DNA from: Bacillota bacterium
GTDB taxonomy: Bacteria; Bacillota; Clostridia; Lachnospirales; CAG-274
DNA: 8,448 nucleotides
Reading direction: 5' to 3'
Assembly: GCA_017627115.1 (NCBI GenBank)
Contig: JAGAHK010000133.1
Coordinates: 1 to 8,448, forward strand
A model generated the notes under the pieces. It had not been told where the DNA came from, searched no databases, and saw only the letters and a program-made list of their open reading frames with translations. Shown here piece after piece: positions 6,249 through 8,448 of this stretch. Position 1 is the first letter of the stretch; each line of letters starts with the position of its first letter. Both the position numbers and the translations under genes were made by a program.

Positions 6249-7270
6249 TTTTTCTTTCCCTCTTTTCCGTTTGCGCTTTCACGCGCTTCTTTTAATTCAA
6301 AATGCTTATTAAGTATAAGCTGCTGGAATATCATAAATATATTACCCGTTATCCAGTAAACGCCAAGACCTGCGGGCACGCTTGTTGTAAACCACGCCAT
6401 AAGCAGCGGCATAGTGATGTTCATAATGTTCTGCTGCGATTTCATAGCAGGGTCTGTGGGCTGGTTCTTTCTGGACATAAGCCATGACGAAAGCCAGGTC
6501 GTAAAGCCCGAAAGAATGGGTAAAATAAGGTTTTTGCTCAATGCAAGTGTAGGTGTTTCGGTAAGGTTGAGACCGAGGAAGCTCTCGATCACCGTTTTCT
6601 GCTCGTACAGGCTTGAAATATCGGCGCTGCCCACATATGAAACAAAGCTCTTTACATCCTCGGGCTCAACGGCATTAAGGATATAGTTGAACATTGATGT
6701 GGTAACTTCCGTACCCTCGTCTATACGCAGCTTTGTGCAGACTGTCGTAAACAGTTCAAGCGCCTGCTTGTTGCCCGACTGTATGCAGCCGAGTATGCCG
6801 TCCGAAAGCGAATTGTAGATAGTGTTTATCGTTTCGATATAAGCGAACGGATGGCGCATAACATAGTACAGACCGAAGAATATCGGCATCTGTATAAGAA
6901 GCGGGAGACAGCCGCTGAACATATTGTAGTTATGGTCGCGGTAAACACGCTGTGTCTCCATCGACATCCTGCGCTGAACATCGGGGTCATTGAACATACC
7001 CTTGTATTTGTCCTGAATTTTCTGTATCTCGGGCTGTATCTTGCGCATAACGAACATGGATTTTTGCTGGTTATATGCAATAGGTATCATCAAAAGCCTT
7101 ACAAACACCGTAAACAGTATTATGGTAATGCCAAGCGAGTTCGCCTGCGTAAAACCGTAAACCACATTGAAAAGCACATTTACGATAAGGCCGAGAAGTT
7201 TTGCGATAGGTCCGACAATAACGCCGGGTTCACGCATAAGACTTGATGCCAGGTATAAATTCGTAGTCAA
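6245..7270 (-). CDS. yidC: Membrane protein insertase YidC/OxaA/SpoIIIJ family
   Basis: Inserts and folds proteins in the cytoplasmic membrane, with or without SecYEG. I prefer a TTG start at 7268-7270 because GGGAGG lies six bases upstream; a GTG at 7295-7297 would overlap yidD but has no ribosome site. From the TTG it is 341 aa. It has an amphipathic helix (about 22-42), TM1 (about 47-66) with the conserved groove arginine in TVFVRLLMIP (R58), a cytoplasmic helical hairpin (about 75-118), and TM2 in MFSGCLPLLIQMPIFFGLYY (117-136). An external loop of about 100 residues follows, then TM3 near 248-264 and the last two helices (about 283-320) containing SVPAGLGVYWITGNIF. The TM2-TM3 loop is far longer than the roughly 20 residues in Bacillus SpoIIIJ. 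The tail is short and basic (GKEGKKK). No signal peptide or lipobox is obvious. Confidence 0.95.
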   Translation of the reverse strand: MTTNLYLASSLMREPGVIVGPIAKLLGLIVNVLFNVVYGFTQANSLGITIILFTVFVRLLMIPIAYNQQKSMFVMRKIQPEIQKIQDKYKGMFNDPDVQRRMSMETQRVYRDHNYNMFSGCLPLLIQMPIFFGLYYVMRHPFAYIETINTIYNSLSDGILGCIQSGNKQALELFTTVCTKLRIDEGTEVTTSMFNYILNAVEPEDVKSFVSYVGSADISSLYEQKTVIESFLGLNLTETPTLALSKNLILPILSGFTTWLSSWLMSRKNQPTDPAMKSQQNIMNITMPLLMAWFTTSVPAGLGVYWITGNIFMIFQQLILNKHFELKEARESANGKEGKKK

Positions 7271-7293
7271 TTGTTTCCTCCCGGAAATGCTGA

Positions 7294-7518
7294 TCACGGC
7301 AGAGGGTCATAGCCGCCCTTGTGGAAAGGATGGCACTTCAAAAGCCTTCTGACAGTAAGATACAGTCCCTTAAAAAAGCCGTATTTTTCAAACGCCTGAT
7401 ACGCATACTGCGAACAGGTGGGCGTAAAACGGCACACGGGCGGGAACATAGGCGATATAAACCTGCGGTAAAAGCTTATCACAGCCATAGCGGCTTTTGC
7501 AAGAAACCTCGATACCAT
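7294..7518 (-). CDS. yidD: Membrane protein insertion efficiency factor YidD
   Basis: A small protein of about 74 aa. YidD is an inner-membrane-associated helper of YidC-dependent insertion. The N-terminal amphipathic helix ([20 protein letters not shown]) leads into the hallmark Cys-rich core [20 protein letters not shown], then [20 protein letters not shown] and the ending GGYDPLP; the three conserved cysteines are all present. Of several in-frame starts (GTG 7527, ATG 7524, ATG 7518), the ATG at 7518 is preferred because GAGAAG (7527-7532) is eight bases upstream; the others would be two bases away or overlap it. It begins 16 bp after the rnpA stop and ends 23 bp before the preferred yidC start, so it is co-transcribed with both. 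Confidence 0.95.
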   Translation of the reverse strand: MVSRFLAKAAMAVISFYRRFISPMFPPVCRFTPTCSQYAYQAFEKYGFFKGLYLTVRRLLKCHPFHKGGYDPLP

Positions 7519-7534
7519 AATCATCACTTCTCAA

Positions 7535-7870
7535 TCATTTCAAAATATTTTGTTTTCTCAATAAATGTTTCAGGGAACGGTCAACTTCGGCAAAAGGCAG
7601 TCCACAAATCGACGCCCTCGCTATAACAACAATGTCATAGCCCCTGCTGACCTTCTCCTCCGTAAGACGATAACTTTCACGGAGTAACCGCGTTACCCTG
7701 CTGCGCACGACCGAGTTGCCGACCTTTTTGCTGACCGAATACCCGATACGATTGTAGTCCCTGCCGTTTCTGTAAACATACATCACAAGATTTCTGTTGG
7801 CAATGGAATGTCCGCGGTTGTAAACGTAACGAAACATAAAGTTTTTCTTTAATGTCTGGGTAAATTTCAT
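7535..7870 (-). CDS. rnpA: Ribonuclease P protein component
   Basis: A 111-aa basic protein that binds the catalytic RNA of RNase P and helps it cleave the 5' leader from precursor tRNAs. The family's RNR signature is clear at residues 51-68 (GNSVVRSRVTRLLRESYR), after a strand pair with RIGYSVSKKVG (41-51). FMFRYVYNRGHSI (11-23) matches the N-terminal substrate-binding helix region. YDIVVIARAS (78-87) and a basic C-terminal helix complete the fold. ATG at 7868-7870 is preceded by AAGGGG (7879-7884) at eight bases. In many bacteria rnpA follows rpmH closely. Here about 318 bp separate them, holding a repeat element, a candidate promoter and a leader hairpin, so rnpA may have its own control. 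Confidence 0.97.
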   Translation of the reverse strand: MKFTQTLKKNFMFRYVYNRGHSIANRNLVMYVYRNGRDYNRIGYSVSKKVGNSVVRSRVTRLLRESYRLTEEKVSRGYDIVVIARASICGLPFAEVDRSLKHLLRKQNILK

Positions 7871-7887
7871 CCCGTCTACCCCTTTTT

Positions 7888-7931
7888 AAACGGATAAAAT
7901 GCAATAGTGCCGAAAAAAGCATTTTCCGTTT
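7888..7931 (-). promoter_or_regulatory. Leader hairpin upstream of the rnpA ribosome binding site
   Basis: An imperfect inverted repeat: AAACGG (7888-7893) pairs with CCGTTT (7926-7931), and AAAATGC (7896-7902) with GCATTTT (7919-7925), giving 13 base pairs with a two-base bulge and a 16-nt loop. It ends three bases before the rnpA AAGGGG site. It has no T-run on the minus side, so it does not look like a terminator. A role in mRNA stability or translation control of rnpA is possible but inferred. Confidence 0.45.
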
Positions 7932-7993
7932 TCATGTTATTAAATAAGGACCGGCGCGATATAACAAAAAATCATATCATCGACTCGGCCCCT

Positions 7994-8021
7994 ATTGTAA
8001 GTTCAATTCTGTTTTATTCAA
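7994..8021 (-). promoter_or_regulatory. Candidate promoter for rnpA-yidD-yidC-jag
   Basis: On the minus strand TTGAAT (8016-8021), a 16-bp spacer and TACAAT (7994-7999). Two or fewer mismatches in each box make it plausible, with a start near 7987 and a leader of about 117 nt. It lies just downstream of repeat copy 2, so rnpA need not rely on read-through from rpmH. Confidence 0.45.
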
Positions 8022-8027
8022 ACTTTG

Positions 8028-8187
8028 GCGTCGCAGACTTTTAATCCGCAGGCGGAAACCGCGTTTTCGCCGAGGAGCAAAACTTGATTTTGCATACCTT
8101 ACAGTTGTACAAGTGACGCTTCAGCGGCGCGCGGTACAGCTGCAAAACTGACGAAAAACCCGTTTTTCGTCACGGGCGAAAGCCCGT
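8028..8187 (+). repeat. Structured intergenic repeat, copy 2 (possible ncRNA or small mobile element)
   Basis: Second copy of the element at 2871-3035. The core 8028-8079 is identical apart from one extra T. Beyond it the sequence differs but the fold stays: B, GCAAAA 8077-8082 with TTTTGC 8088-8093; C, CAGTTGTAC 8102-8110 with GTACAGCTG 8134-8142 (one T.G); D, GTGACGC 8113-8119 with GCGGCGC 8124-8130 (one T.G, one A/G mismatch); E, TGACGAAAAA 8149-8158 with TTTTTCGTCA 8163-8172; and F, ACGGGC 8172-8177, GAAA loop, GCCCGT 8182-8187 (base 8172 can serve E or F, not both). The element ends one base before the rpmH stop codon. Short blocks such as ATAC..TACAG between stems B and C are shared with copy 1. 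On the minus strand stems E and F could also act as the rpmH terminator, though only GTTTTG follows stem E. Confidence 0.7.
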
Positions 8188-8188
8188 A

Positions 8189-8323
8189 TTATGCCGAAAG
8201 AGCCTTTCTGCCCTTTCTGCGTCTTGCAAGAATTACCTTTCTGCCGTTTGCAGTGCTCATTCTTTTTCTGAAACCGTGAACTTTGCTTCTCTGTCTTTTC
8301 TTAGGTTGAAATGTCATTTTCAT
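8189..8323 (-). CDS. rpmH: 50S ribosomal protein L34
   Basis: A complete 44-aa protein, a normal L34 length. It starts [20 protein letters not shown], continues [20 protein letters not shown] and ends ALSA. The TFQPKKR start, the HGFR.RM.T..GR core and the RRRKGRK..LSA end are diagnostic of this very basic protein, which sits in the large ribosomal subunit. Start ATG at 8321-8323 has AAGGGGG (8333-8339) nine bases upstream. A near-consensus promoter lies about 75 bp upstream. rpmH commonly lies next to dnaA, divergently arranged, so the origin region may be just beyond the right edge; this is inferred from known gene order. Confidence 0.97.
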   Translation of the reverse strand: MKMTFQPKKRQRSKVHGFRKRMSTANGRKVILARRRKGRKALSA

Positions 8324-8397
8324 CGGAAAGCACCCCCTTCTGTAAATTTATATTGCATAGATCTGCTTAATATTTTTGTTATTTCAGCACTATTTAT

Positions 8398-8426
8398 ATT
8401 ATAGTTAAAAACACACTAAACTTCAA
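8398..8426 (-). promoter_or_regulatory. Promoter for rpmH
   Basis: On the minus strand TTGAAG (8421-8426), an exact 17-bp spacer, then TATAAT (8398-8403, perfect -10). The start would be near 8391, with a leader of about 68 nt to the rpmH ATG. The AT-rich surroundings fit a strong housekeeping promoter, as expected for a ribosomal protein gene. Confidence 0.82.
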
Positions 8427-8448
8427 GAATAGTTTATCAAAATATAAA

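Larger units (their letters stand above)
7871..8188. other. 318-bp rpmH-rnpA intergenic region
   Basis: No gene is supported here. In transcription order it holds structured element copy 2 (8028-8187), a candidate promoter (7994-8021), an unremarkable stretch (7932-7993), the rnpA leader hairpin (7888-7931) and the rnpA ribosome site (7879-7884). Confidence 0.75.

Noticed and set aside
5490..6312. Plus-strand frames opposite jag, one Phe/Leu-rich and one Ser/Phe-rich
   Set aside because: The composition is simply the complement of the Lys/Glu-rich jag linker.
7677..7922. Minus-strand 81-codon frame overlapping rnpA
   Set aside because: It is an alternative frame of the clearly identified rnpA gene. 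A ribosome site serving rnpA is at 7879-7884.
8324..8448. oriC / DnaA boxes at the right edge
   Set aside because: Gene order suggests the origin may be near, but no TTATCCACA-like box was found in the 125 bp available.

Overview
All ten genes recognised here lie on the minus strand, so transcription runs from high to low coordinates. Gene content, moderate GC, strong AAGGAG-type ribosome binding sites and AT-rich intergenic DNA suggest a Firmicute. A Ruminococcus-like member of the Clostridia is my best guess, from gene order and protein style rather than from any search.

Right half (about 8448 to 3937): the conserved block found beside dnaA/oriC in many bacteria, rpmH - rnpA - yidD - yidC - jag(khpB) - mnmE. 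It encodes ribosomal protein L34, the RNase P protein, two membrane-protein insertion factors, an RNA-binding KH/R3H protein and the tRNA-modifying GTPase MnmE. A near-consensus promoter precedes rpmH. rnpA to jag are closely packed (yidC/jag overlap by 4 bp), and a compact hairpin terminator or attenuator separates jag from mnmE. The usual next gene, mnmG, is absent; a secreted CAP-domain protein follows instead.

Left half (about 3820 to 1): the CAP-domain gene, then a 350-bp intergenic region, then an apparent operon from a strong promoter (TTGACA-18-TACAAT). This encodes a DUF697-type GTPase, a polysaccharide-export ABC permease with an unusual extracytoplasmic extension, and the start of its ATPase, which is cut by the window edge.

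The least explained feature is a pair of about 160-bp intergenic elements (2871-3035 and 8028-8187). They share an almost identical 51-nt core, then diverge in sequence while keeping the same series of stem-loops through paired changes. G.U pairs and a GAAA tetraloop make sense only on the plus strand, so they look like a dispersed structured RNA or a small mobile element making one. Both sit directly after the stop codon of a minus-strand gene. Copy 1 is flanked by repeated terminator-like arms, as if inserted in or beside a terminator.
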